From NCBI GenBank assembly GCA_017848115.1, contig JAGAKZ010000021.1, positions 1 to 64,000 of the forward strand: a DNA stretch of 64,000 nt, written 5' to 3'. The notes below the pieces were generated by a model. The model had not been told where the DNA came from, did not search any database, and was given only the letters and a program-made list of their open reading frames with translations. The DNA comes from Oscillospiraceae bacterium. GTDB taxonomy: Bacteria > Bacillota > Clostridia > Oscillospirales > Ruminococcaceae. Position 1 is the first letter of the stretch. Each line of letters starts with the position of its first letter. Shown piece after piece: positions 56,948 to 64,000 of this stretch. A program made the position numbers and the translations under genes.

Positions 56948-57553
56948 TTATAATTCGCTTGATTTATATGTAGTATAGCCTTCATAATAGTAGCTTGTAT
57001 CGATACCTTTCATGTACATTTCACGATCATTGATTTTATCGATAAGAGCATTTTTAAGAACGTATTTTATTTCAATATCTCTCACAGGACTGCGTTCCAT
57101 AGCAAGAAGATAATCTTCTTTATCTACACAACTCCAGTCAATAACCATATGAAGTTCAGAACGCAACATATGATCAAGCCATATCCTTCCGCTTCGGCCA
57201 TTACCTTCACGAAAAGGGTGTGCTACATTCATCTCAACATACTTTTCCACTATTTCATCAAAAGTAGACTGTGGCATCTTATCAATATGATCAAGTGCAA
57301 CTTCAAGATACATTACAGGTGCAAATCTGAAATTGCTTTTTGCGATATTCACATTACGTATCTTCCCTGCAAAATCATAAATATCCTCAAACATTACACG
57401 GTGTATTTCAGAAAGAGTCTTAAAAGTACCTGCTTTAAGCGTATCAAGATATCCACTTTCAAAAAGTCTGATGGCATTTTTCTTACTGATACGTTCTTCC
57501 TCTCGTGCAAGCTCAGCAGGATTTGTTATTCCAAGCTTATTTTCGAGTATCAT
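56948..57553 (-). CDS. Fic/DOC-fold AMP-transferase, class III
   Basis: 201 residues. The catalytic motif is HPFREGNGRSGR (about 110-121), matching HxFx(D/E)GNGRxxR; the GKIRNVNIAKSNFRFAP block forms the target-binding flap. The C-terminal end has SYYYEG (about 187-192), which fits the (S/T)xxxE(G/N) inhibitory motif in class III position, so the enzyme is probably self-inhibited. Fic proteins AMPylate hydroxyl side chains of targets such as gyrase. There is no separate antitoxin gene beside it. The ribosome site (AAGGAG) precedes ATG 57553. Confidence 0.88.
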   Translation of the reverse strand: MILENKLGITNPAELAREEERISKKNAIRLFESGYLDTLKAGTFKTLSEIHRVMFEDIYDFAGKIRNVNIAKSNFRFAPVMYLEVALDHIDKMPQSTFDEIVEKYVEMNVAHPFREGNGRSGRIWLDHMLRSELHMVIDWSCVDKEDYLLAMERSPVRDIEIKYVLKNALIDKINDREMYMKGIDTSYYYEGYTTYKSSEL

Positions 57554-57614
57554 AGCGCTACTCCTTTATATATTTGATTTATTGTAAATATTATACTACT
57601 TTCTTATGGTGAAA

Positions 57615-59060
57615 TCAAGAAAATTTTGCTGTTACATACTTCTGTTTTTTACTTTTAGGTTTTTCTGGAATTGTCAGTCGAAGCATTCCGCTTTCTACTA
57701 AAGGATGAATATATTTTGTCATGACATAAGCGATAGTCATACGATCTGAAAACAGTATTTCCAGTTCAGCACGACTTTTAGGCTGTGTACAAAACGCTAA
57801 TATTTCTTTTGTTTCATCATCTTCCGGCACAAGCATATTAGATATTTTGTTATACAGAGTCACTCGGAATACACCACGGTCATCAACAAACACCGGTGCC
57901 GGGAGACCATATTCCTTCATTGCGTGAATGACAGTAGGAATACCGCTATAACGATTTTCGGTTTCTCCGATAATTTCTAATGCGTTTGCAATAAATGGAT
58001 TTCTGGTATCAGCAGATACTTGTCCCAAACGATCAATTGTCATACGGCCATACAAACCTCCGGGATTTTCAATTTCCATTCTGTCACTATACATTCTTAT
58101 AGTAATGGGAGTAGATTCTGTATGAACGCTGTAATCCCGATGTACAAGTGAATTGATTACAAGCTCTCTTATTGCAACTATAGGATATTCTGTTCGGTCT
58201 GTTCTTTTACCGGTTACAGGATCAATAATAGTTGCTTCTTTCATATTTTTACGGATGAAATTCATTGTATCCACAATCATTTGAGGAATTGTACCTTCAA
58301 TTTTTTTGCTATCTATAAAACGTTCTCCAACAGCTCCTGTCACGCTCATTTCTGTTCCCGGAACAGAAACAGCTGTAATGCAAAGTTGTGGAAAAAACGT
58401 TTGCGGATAAAGCGAAAACAACATAATTCCAGCAAGTGTTGGTGTTCCCTCATTAGTAAACCCCTGCAGATCGCAAAGTATTTCGTCAGATAAGTTTGCA
58501 AAATTAGGTTTCTTACTTTTTAGTTCCAATATATATTTTGCAAAATCTGTTGTTATAAGATGTTTTTTCTTTGCTCTTGGTACATCACGCAACTCGTCCT
58601 GCAATTTTTGTTTAAATGCTTCATAACTGTAAACTTCATATTCTGTCATTAATCTGTCGCCATCTGCAACACGTATATATGACCCTTTTAATCTGCCTTT
58701 ACCTTTATAAAAACATGGCTTTGAAAAGTGATCAATTTCTTGAATTTCAGCACAAACCACAGTTTTACCATCGATTAAAGTAACCGTGCAGAGCGGACGT
58801 ACCTCCGGTTCCATCTGTAAACTCTGCTCCATAATCTTTTTTTGTAAATCTGCAGCATCATAGACACCACAAACCGTATAATTCTGTCGCTCGTCTACAC
58901 CAAACAGAATCTTTCCGCCTCCCGGCTGATTTGAAAATGCAGACAACGTATCTGTGATTTTCGGACAACCCTCCGCAGCCGCTTTAAGTTCTATATAATT
59001 ACTCTCACATTGTTGTAATTGTATTTTTTTTACAAGTTCATAAAGTTCTTGCTCAAGCAT
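57615..59060 (-). CDS. AlbA_2/Schlafen-type ATP-binding transcriptional regulator
   Basis: 481 residues. The N-terminal part is an AlbA_2 (Schlafen-like) domain, with YIELKAAAEGCPKITDTLSAF and GGGKILFGVDE (about 20-60). The centre carries a GHKL-like ATP-binding region typical of the RecG-like regulators: REEL-type VAIRELVINSLVHRDYS, and RMEIENPGGLYGRMT. A winged-helix-type region ends it (about 405-470). GGGAGG lies before ATG 59060. Its promoter holds a repeated TTCTTATAA operator, so autoregulation is likely. Family members are often defence or stress regulators; function unknown. Confidence 0.8.
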   Translation of the reverse strand: MLEQELYELVKKIQLQQCESNYIELKAAAEGCPKITDTLSAFSNQPGGGKILFGVDERQNYTVCGVYDAADLQKKIMEQSLQMEPEVRPLCTVTLIDGKTVVCAEIQEIDHFSKPCFYKGKGRLKGSYIRVADGDRLMTEYEVYSYEAFKQKLQDELRDVPRAKKKHLITTDFAKYILELKSKKPNFANLSDEILCDLQGFTNEGTPTLAGIMLFSLYPQTFFPQLCITAVSVPGTEMSVTGAVGERFIDSKKIEGTIPQMIVDTMNFIRKNMKEATIIDPVTGKRTDRTEYPIVAIRELVINSLVHRDYSVHTESTPITIRMYSDRMEIENPGGLYGRMTIDRLGQVSADTRNPFIANALEIIGETENRYSGIPTVIHAMKEYGLPAPVFVDDRGVFRVTLYNKISNMLVPEDDETKEILAFCTQPKSRAELEILFSDRMTIAYVMTKYIHPLVESGMLRLTIPEKPKSKKQKYVTAKFS

Positions 59061-59082
59061 AATATCGCCTCCCACTATTTAA

Positions 59083-59169
59083 ATTATAAGAATTTTATAA
59101 GAAAATGTCAAGTGAATTTCGCATAGTTTTTCGCATAATTTTCTTATAAAATTATATTTTTTCTTATAA
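59083..59169 (-). promoter_or_regulatory. Promoter with four TTCTTATAA operator copies
   Basis: Minus-strand TTGACA (59106-59111) and TATAAT (59083-59088), both perfect, have a 17-base spacer. TTCTTATAA occurs on the minus strand at 59084-59092 and 59095-59103 (11 bases apart, inside the promoter) and on + at 59141-59149 and 59161-59169 (20 apart). Two of them form a perfect 15-bp inverted repeat (59092-59106 with 59138-59152). The rest of the 59061-59355 gap is AT-rich with no gene. Confidence 0.7.
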
Positions 59170-59355
59170 TTGCGATTACATTCGTATAAAATTTGTAAAG
59201 CATATATTATTTACGAAAATTTATTTTAGAAGCGAAAAATCCTTAATTTAATTTTTTATATATTTGTTTGTATATTATTAACACAAAATGCAGACAATAA
59301 AAAAGCAGGCAGAAAAAATTCAAAAAAATTAAGTTATATATGGAGGTATTTCAAA

Positions 59356-59895
59356 ATGAAAGCTACCGGTATTGTCAGAAGAATAGACGATCTTGGAAGG
59401 GTCGTTATCCCTAAAGAAATCAGACGCACTATGAGAATACGTGAGGGAGATCCTCTCGAAATATACACAAGCAATGACGGCGAAGTTATCTTCAAAAAAT
59501 ATTCTGCTATAAGTGAAATGTCCGAAAATGCGACTCAGGTTGCAGATATAATGGGAAAACTCGCAGGTTGTCCTGTTGTTATTTTCGACAGAGATCATGT
59601 TGTTGCAGTTTCAGGTGTTTCAAAGAAAGAATTTAACGAAAGACGTGTTTCTCCTGCTCTTGAAGATATCATTGAGAGCAGAAAGAATTATTTTAAGACC
59701 GAAAGTGACAGTCACAACGTTCTCCCGGTTGAAGGTATAGACAAGCCTGCAATAGCCTGTGCACCGATAATATCATCAGGAGATGTTACAGGTGCAGTTG
59801 CATTTTTAGAAGAAGGAAACATAAAGACAGCTTCAGAATTGCAGATCTCACTCATTCAGGCAGCATCTCAGTTTCTTGGAAGACAGGTAGAATAA
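59356..59895 (+). CDS. spoVT: Stage V sporulation protein T (AbrB-type regulator)
   Basis: 179 residues, the SpoVT length. The N-terminal 50 residues are the AbrB swapped-hairpin DNA-binding domain (MKATGIVRRIDDLGRVVIPK, then REGDPLEIY). A GAF-like domain fills the rest (about 58-175), with GCPVVIFDRDHVVAVSGVSK. In Bacillus it tunes late forespore genes; its presence supports a spore-forming ancestry. GGAGG lies eight bases before ATG 59356. No clear housekeeping promoter is visible; a sporulation sigma site is possible. Confidence 0.93.
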   Translation: MKATGIVRRIDDLGRVVIPKEIRRTMRIREGDPLEIYTSNDGEVIFKKYSAISEMSENATQVADIMGKLAGCPVVIFDRDHVVAVSGVSKKEFNERRVSPALEDIIESRKNYFKTESDSHNVLPVEGIDKPAIACAPIISSGDVTGAVAFLEEGNIKTASELQISLIQAASQFLGRQVE

Positions 59896-59909
59896 CAGGT
59901 ACTTTCTCC

Positions 59910-59938
59910 TTGACTTTATAACTTAAATATGTTATGAT
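59910..59938 (+). promoter_or_regulatory. Promoter of ybaK
   Basis: TTGACT (59910-59915) and TATGAT (59933-59938) with a 17-base spacer, 36 bases before the ybaK start. Confidence 0.75.
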
Positions 59939-59974
59939 TAGTCCGTAAAATTTTAAGTTATACAAGGAGATACT

Positions 59975-60454
59975 ATGGCTAAGGAACTAAAAACAAACGC
60001 AATGCGTTTTCTTGATAAAAATAAGATCAACTACGAAATAACAGTATACGACTGCCCTGAGTTTATTGACGGTGCCACTGTTGCACGTAAACTCGGACAG
60101 CCAGAAGAGGAAACTTTTAAAACTCTTGTAGCACAAGGCAAAAGCGGAAACTACTACTGTTTTCTGATACCTGTACTTCTTGAGCTTGATATGAAAAAGG
60201 CGGCAAAAAGCGTCGGAGAAAAGTCTGTTGAACTTATAGCCGTTAAGGATATTACCAAGATCACAGGATATGTGAGAGGTGGCTGTACTCCTATAGGAAT
60301 GAAAAAACAGTTTGTTACTGTTGTTCACAATACAGCAGAAAAACTTTCACTGTTTTATATAAGCGGTGGCAGAATAGGTACACAGATACAACTTTCTCCG
60401 TCAGAACTTGTAGATGCTATAAGGGGAAGTTTTGCTGATATAGTGCTTGACTAA
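59975..60454 (+). CDS. ybaK: Cys-tRNA(Pro)/Cys-tRNA(Cys) deacylase YbaK
   Basis: 159 residues, YbaK/EbsC family. TNAMRFLDKNKINYEI is the N-terminal helix and strand; GATVARKLGQPEEETFKTLVAQGKS carries the conserved lysine; GGCTPIGMKKQF is the GxxxP-type catalytic loop; SGGRIGTQIQLSP ends the fold. It clears mischarged Cys from tRNA-Pro. AAGGAG precedes ATG 59975. A terminator follows. Confidence 0.93.
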   Translation: MAKELKTNAMRFLDKNKINYEITVYDCPEFIDGATVARKLGQPEEETFKTLVAQGKSGNYYCFLIPVLLELDMKKAAKSVGEKSVELIAVKDITKITGYVRGGCTPIGMKKQFVTVVHNTAEKLSLFYISGGRIGTQIQLSPSELVDAIRGSFADIVLD

Positions 60455-60462
60455 ATAAATTT

Positions 60463-60496
60463 GAGGCTGTTCTTTGCGAACAGCCTCTGTTTTTTA
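60463..60496. terminator. Bidirectional terminator after ybaK
   Basis: GAGGCTGTTC (60463-60472) and GAACAGCCTC (60478-60487) form a perfect 10-bp stem with a T run on +; the convergent minus-strand gene ends inside the T run. Confidence 0.9.
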
Positions 60497-61114
60497 ATGT
60501 ACATCATGATAATGAACATTCTGTATTTCTATCGCTTGCTTTGAATCATATTGTTCAAGTGTTATTTCTTCCGCTTTATATTTCTCATCAACGCAATAAC
60601 ACACACATACTTCTTTAAGCTCACAGTAAAGTTTTACATAGATTTTTCTGTCTTCTGCCCATTTAATTTCTGCGTCGGCGACACCATCAGTTATAGTAAC
60701 GCCATCTATGATATCTTTTGAAAATAAAAATGCAACAGGACGTTTTATTTTTACAGTAGACAGATGTATAGGATTATCGTACTCTATGATAATAGTTTTT
60801 CCGTCATACGAAGGATTGCATACTTTTCCTTCTTCAGTATATAAAAACGGGAAAAAGCAATCTTTGAACAAAATCGCACAAGCCAGAAACGTTAAAAGAG
60901 ATTTTCTGTTATTGTGCCCTGTTTCTCTTTTCTTTATGATTCTTCTTGATATCAATACTGTGATAAAAAGAATTCCGGAATACATAAATGGTTCTGAATA
61001 TTTATCTATACCATTTATGTAATATGTGATGTCTGTTATATGAAAAAACAATTCACCTATAAAAACTATTGCTACTGAGATATTGTAAATTAAATCTGCT
61101 TTTTTCATAAGCAT
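60494..61114 (-). CDS. Four-helix membrane protein with external C-terminal domain
   Basis: 206 residues, family unknown. Four hydrophobic segments lie in the first half (about 8-28, 38-57, 75-90 and a shorter one), then a strand-rich C-terminal domain (about 95-206) with a lone CYC cluster. The start is ATG 61114 or the second ATG at 61108; neither has a strong ribosome site. It begins nine bases after the M48 protease stop and is the last gene of that operon. It could be a membrane partner or substrate of the protease. Confidence 0.55.
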   Translation of the reverse strand: MLMKKADLIYNISVAIVFIGELFFHITDITYYINGIDKYSEPFMYSGILFITVLISRRIIKKRETGHNNRKSLLTFLACAILFKDCFFPFLYTEEGKVCNPSYDGKTIIIEYDNPIHLSTVKIKRPVAFLFSKDIIDGVTITDGVADAEIKWAEDRKIYVKLYCELKEVCVCYCVDEKYKAEEITLEQYDSKQAIEIQNVHYHDVH

Positions 61115-61123
61115 TTACCATAA

Positions 61124-62503
61124 CTATTTTCTGTACAGATTTTCCTTACCGCAGTATTCACAGAATCGTGATGAAGCGGAGATTCTCTTACCGCAATGAG
61201 AACAATATACATCTTTATCAAAAAGTGAAGACAATATCTTATCGGGTTTGCGTTCGGCTTTTCTTCTTTCATTTACATTGTATATCTTGCTGTACTCACC
61301 GTTATCATACCATGTACGCAACTCTTTTGCACGCATAACTGTCCATGGGTGATTTTTGTAGAGTACACTGAAAAGTTTCATAAGTTTATCAAAGAGATTG
61401 TTATCAAAGTTTTCAAACTCTACTGCCTGTTCAAGGAAGAGTTTATTATCTATTTCATCATAGTGACTCGGTGGATATCCTGACAGTTTTGCCATGACGG
61501 TGATAGCGGCATCAATATTTTGACACGCAAGAAGTCCTGCTCTGTCGGCGGTAAGTTCAGACATTCTGTACCAGCGGTAAAGTAAAAGAACAACACCTTT
61601 TACAGCTATTTCTCCTATTCCGAGTGTAAGGTTTCCTACTATATTGGCAATATACGGAATGAAGTTTCCTATAGAGTGATAAAGCACATGCTGACTCTTG
61701 ATATGACCGACTTCATGACCGAGTATAAAGAGAAGTTCATCATATGTAAGCAGACTCAGACATATTCCCGAAATAACTATTATAGGCTTTGACGAACCTA
61801 TAGTGCAGGCATTGAGTGAACCGGGAGCCACATAGAGCGGTGGCATCTCCTTTACGTCAAGAACCTCGCATACGGTTTTCAGTGCATTATAAAGATATGG
61901 AAGATTTTTTTCGGTTACACGTATATTTGAACCGGTGTACTGTACTGTTACAAGTCGCTCAAAATTGTATTCGGAGTACAGTTTCATTATCTTCTCTATA
62001 ACCTTATTTGTATTCAGATTGTCAAGATAAGCCCTGTCTGTCGGATGCTCATACTCACTCGAAGAAATATTTGTAAATATTTTCTTATCCTGATAAAGTG
62101 GCTGCATTACCGCTTGTTCAAGCATATTGGTTATATAACTTTCATTGTTCATGAAAATATCATGAGCCGCCCTTCCTTTACTTGCAAATTCATCAAGTAT
62201 AAACTGAATTCTCTTTTTGGTTATAACGTTCATACTGTTTACAGCAATGGAATTCGGAAGTGAAAATGCCTTTATAAGCTTATTTAACGGTGTTGTTTCC
62301 TGCATTGTAAGCTTACAGTACAGATAACAGTAGTGATAAATAAGTGCTGCCTGATTTTCAGATATCTTGTTTTTGGCGAGAATATCATCAAGGTGTTTTT
62401 CTGAAAATTCACCGAAATAGTTATAATATTCTGCTATATCATAAAGCTCATCAAGTGATACTACCTTTGATACAGCAGCAATGAGTACAGCTGTCATATT
62501 CAT
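61124..62503 (-). CDS. M48-family metalloprotease with C-terminal zinc ribbon
   Basis: 459 residues. The zinc protease motif HEVGHIKSQH lies at about 259-268, with the third ligand block ELTADRAGLLAC about 65 residues later, as in HtpX/Ste24 peptidases. Between them is a hydrophobic segment (about 275-315) that could enter the membrane. The N-terminal 170 residues are helical. The C-terminus is a zinc ribbon with two CxxC pairs (CSHCG and CEYCG, about 432-454), an unusual addition. AGGAGG lies seven bases before ATG 62503, which overlaps a small upstream gene. It probably cleaves misfolded membrane proteins; target unknown. Confidence 0.85.
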   Translation of the reverse strand: MNMTAVLIAAVSKVVSLDELYDIAEYYNYFGEFSEKHLDDILAKNKISENQAALIYHYCYLYCKLTMQETTPLNKLIKAFSLPNSIAVNSMNVITKKRIQFILDEFASKGRAAHDIFMNNESYITNMLEQAVMQPLYQDKKIFTNISSSEYEHPTDRAYLDNLNTNKVIEKIMKLYSEYNFERLVTVQYTGSNIRVTEKNLPYLYNALKTVCEVLDVKEMPPLYVAPGSLNACTIGSSKPIIVISGICLSLLTYDELLFILGHEVGHIKSQHVLYHSIGNFIPYIANIVGNLTLGIGEIAVKGVVLLLYRWYRMSELTADRAGLLACQNIDAAITVMAKLSGYPPSHYDEIDNKLFLEQAVEFENFDNNLFDKLMKLFSVLYKNHPWTVMRAKELRTWYDNGEYSKIYNVNERRKAERKPDKILSSLFDKDVYCSHCGKRISASSRFCEYCGKENLYRK

Positions 62504-62652
62504 TTGTTGTCCTCCTCGTCTACACCGCAACTTTTTATGTACAGTTCTTCTGCACTTTCCTTTTTAGCTCCAAAAAGTTCTTCTTTCTTTTTTTCATGCT
62601 CTGCCTTTTTGATAATGTCATCAATGTTCTGCAAATGCTTCAAAAAATTCAT
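62500..62652 (-). CDS. Small protein coupled to the M48 protease
   Basis: 50 residues, MNFLKHLQNIDDIIKKAEHE at the start, then a charged K/E-rich helix and a tail with a single Cys. AGGAGG lies seven bases before ATG 62652, and the TGA overlaps the protease ATG (ATGA), so it is translated and coupled. A strong promoter (62710-62739) drives the pair. The family is unknown; an adaptor, inhibitor or leader role for the protease is possible. Confidence 0.7.
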   Translation of the reverse strand: MNFLKHLQNIDDIIKKAEHEKKKEELFGAKKESAEELYIKSCGVDEEDNK

Positions 62653-62709
62653 ATCATTGTCCTCCTGATTCTTTTGATAATAGTTTCATTATTTTATGAT
62701 ACTAAAAAA

Positions 62710-62739
62710 ATTATAACCGTTTTAACAGTATCTTGTCAA
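62710..62739 (-). promoter_or_regulatory. Promoter of the small protein-M48 operon
   Basis: Minus-strand TTGACA (62734-62739) and TATAAT (62710-62715), both perfect, with an 18-base spacer, about 58 bases before the small gene. Confidence 0.8.
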
Positions 62740-62769
62740 CAAAATTCACAAAAAAATAATATAAATAAT

Positions 62770-62798
62770 TTGCAATTAGTTGTGTGATGTGTTACAAT
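62770..62798 (+). promoter_or_regulatory. Promoter of the DUF3990 operon
   Basis: TTGCAA (62770-62775) and TACAAT (62793-62798) with a 17-base spacer, 31 bases before ATG 62829. It diverges from the M48 operon promoter 31 bases away. Confidence 0.7.
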
Positions 62799-62828
62799 TA
62801 TCGTACAACAACAAAGGAGGAGAAAAAT

Positions 62829-63317
62829 ATGATGTTGACATTGTATCATGGAAGTAATGTAGTTGTTGAAAAACCCGCTCTTATTAAACAAAACAGATTT
62901 CTTGACTTTGGTTATGGTTTCTATACAACTACAAATGAAGAACAGGCAAAAGATTTTGCTGTAAAAGTAACTAAAAAACGAAAAGAAGGTACAGCTACCC
63001 TGAATATATATGAAATAGATGAAAAAAAAGCTTTCGAAGAATGTAGTCTTCTGAACTTTGATGAACCAGATGAAAAATGGCTCGATTTTGTTGCAGAAAA
63101 CAGACAAGGCACATATCATGGAGAAAAGTACGACCTTGTATATGGACCTGTTGCAAATGATGATGTTTACAGAACAATTACTTTGTATATGACAGGAATA
63201 CTCTCAAAAACTCAGACACTTGAAGCACTGAAAATAAGAAAATTATACAATCAACTTGTTTTCAAATCTGAAAAATCTCTTGAATATATAAAATTTCAGC
63301 GGAGGATTTTTATATGA
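62829..63317 (+). CDS. DUF3990 protein (ADP-ribosyltransferase-like toxin candidate)
   Basis: 162 residues. [15 protein letters not shown] at the N-terminus and [18 protein letters not shown] follow the pattern of DUF3990, a family with an ADP-ribosyltransferase-like fold: the H of YHGS, the GFYTT block and a later Y-rich strand ([14 protein letters not shown]) fit the H-Y-x core. DUF3990 genes usually sit beside DUF3791 genes, as here. AAGGAGG lies eight bases before ATG 62829 (ATGATG). It overlaps the next gene by four bases. A toxin role is inferred from context. Confidence 0.7.
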   Translation: MMLTLYHGSNVVVEKPALIKQNRFLDFGYGFYTTTNEEQAKDFAVKVTKKRKEGTATLNIYEIDEKKAFEECSLLNFDEPDEKWLDFVAENRQGTYHGEKYDLVYGPVANDDVYRTITLYMTGILSKTQTLEALKIRKLYNQLVFKSEKSLEYIKFQRRIFI

Positions 63318-63553
63318 ACAAAAATCAATTTAACTCACTTCTTACACTTATTGTTCCTCAGATAATTGATAAAATAACAGAAAACAGTAATATTACCGAG
63401 ATAAATGCAATAAACCAATTTTATCATTCCAGACTTTATAGTGAACTATCAGATGAAGAAACTAAGTTATGGCATTACAGTCCATTACTTTTATATACTA
63501 TGTATCAGGATGAACTACTTACAGGAACTTATGATTATCCGGAGGAGGCATAA
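63314..63553 (+). CDS. Small protein of the DUF3990 operon
   Basis: 79 residues, helical and acidic. [25 protein letters not shown] is the first helix pair, then [21 protein letters not shown]. This pattern (helix, SRLYxxLxDxExxxW, then LLYxxYxxE) resembles small antitoxin-like or DUF3791-related partners. The ATG overlaps the DUF3990 stop (ATGA); a further DUF3791-like gene starts three bases after its end. Probably an antitoxin or targeting partner; not proven. Confidence 0.6.
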   Translation: MNKNQFNSLLTLIVPQIIDKITENSNITEINAINQFYHSRLYSELSDEETKLWHYSPLLLYTMYQDELLTGTYDYPEEA

Positions 63554-63556
63554 ATA

Positions 63557-63778
63557 ATGAGCAGAGAAAGTGAATTTCTTATATATTGCATGGAACGTTA
63601 TCGATATTATAAAAATCTCACCGGAAAAGAAGTAGCAGAACTTTTTGAAAAAAGTGATGTTCAGACATATATAATCAACTGTTTTGGTGCACTTCATACC
63701 GTAGGAGAAGAATATCTTATAAACGATATAGAAGAATACATTAACAGAGACAATAATTCAAAAGGAGCACTTTTATGA
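63557..63778 (+). CDS. DUF3791-like protein
   Basis: 73 residues: EFLIYCMERYRYYKNLTGKEVAELFEKSDV followed by YIINCFGALHTVGEEYLINDIEEYI, the typical DUF3791 layout (helix, Y-rich turn, then a YI-x-x-x-YxxLHTxGxxYxxxDIxxYI block). DUF3791 proteins neighbour DUF3990 genes widely and are thought to be their antitoxin-type partners. GGAGG lies before ATG 63557. The stop overlaps the next gene (ATGA). Confidence 0.72.
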   Translation: MSRESEFLIYCMERYRYYKNLTGKEVAELFEKSDVQTYIINCFGALHTVGEEYLINDIEEYINRDNNSKGALL

Positions 63779-64000
63779 CACAACAGGAAATGAACATACT
63801 TGTTCCAAAAAAACTTCAGGAAATCGAAAAAGAATACAATGTAACCATTCTTCTTGCAGTAGAATCAGGTAGCAGAGCGTGGGGATTTGCTTCGCCTGAC
63901 AGTGACTTTGATGTAAGATTTATCTACAAACGTCCGAAAAATGAATATCTGAAACTAAATACAGACCGTGATGTAATAGAGCTTCCGGTTGATGATACAT
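63775..64000 (+). CDS. DNA-polymerase-beta-superfamily nucleotidyltransferase, partial
   Basis: 75 codons before the window edge. The motif ESGSRAWGFASPDSDFDVRF (about 32-51) is the GS(R)x..DxD-type nucleotidyltransferase signature of the YcgL/RlaP-like family (RNA-ligase-associated). The two carboxylates are D47 and D49 (D-F-D) region. ATG 63775 overlaps the DUF3791 stop, so it is part of this operon. The 3' part lies outside the window, so domain architecture is incomplete. Such proteins often modify tRNA or protein; role here unknown. Confidence 0.75.
   Translation, partial: MTQQEMNILVPKKLQEIEKEYNVTILLAVESGSRAWGFASPDSDFDVRFIYKRPKNEYLKLNTDRDVIELPVDDT

Noticed and set aside
58352-58366. CTGTTCCCGGAACAG, a palindrome resembling a Noc-binding site
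   Set aside because: It is a single copy with an odd-length centre inside a coding region and differs from the ATTTCCCGGGAAAT consensus I recall; chance is likely.

Overview
The window is AT-rich chromosomal DNA of a Gram-positive, spore-forming anaerobe, most likely a Ruminococcus-like member of the Clostridia. The evidence is the rpmH-rnpA-yidD-yidC-jag-mnmE-mnmG-rsmG block facing away from dnaA-dnaN-yaaA-recF-remB-gyrB-gyrA, a SpoVT-type regulator, strong Shine-Dalgarno sites with several TTG starts, and a secreted GH16 glucanase ending in a type I dockerin. The genus is an inference. The gene strand switches near 33.0-33.4 kb, and the dnaA-dnaN spacer carries DnaA-box-like repeats, so the replication origin lies in this window.

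Layout. 0-0.5 kb: end of an unknown gene and tRNA-Ser. 0.5-9.1 kb: a tightly packed + strand operon of four cobalamin-type radical SAM enzymes, a GH3-like acyl-adenylating amide synthetase and two acyltransferase-like proteins; it looks like an uncharacterised biosynthetic cluster. 9.2-21.2 kb: accessory genes, mostly on the minus strand. These include a LytTR regulator with a membrane partner, a CDF metal exporter behind a probable metal riboswitch, a truncated flavodoxin behind a RibD-like reductase, a GntR-controlled ABC transporter with a decayed tandem duplication, an XRE/membrane pair, a candidate structured RNA, and a ParB-fold DGHH-motif protein. 21.4-24.9 kb: a long alkylsulfatase-like enzyme and a small secreted protein.

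25-46 kb is the conserved origin region: a Noc-type ParB homologue, tRNA modification, membrane insertion, RNase P and ribosomal protein genes to the left; replication and gyrase genes, four tRNAs and typA to the right. Two perfect parS-like palindromes lie at 16.0 and 21.2 kb.

46-55.3 kb holds a putative sensory operon: two lipoproteins that each fuse a solute-binding domain to a 5'-nucleotidase C-terminal domain, followed by a membrane hybrid histidine kinase. The dockerin GH16 enzyme precedes it. 55.4-64 kb holds nadE, a GNAT, a class III Fic protein, an AlbA/Schlafen-like regulator with a four-copy operator array, spoVT, ybaK, a small gene coupled to an M48 metalloprotease, and a DUF3990/DUF3791-type toxin-antitoxin-like operon that runs into a nucleotidyltransferase cut by the window edge.

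Family calls were made by reading motifs and translated sequence; no database search was run.
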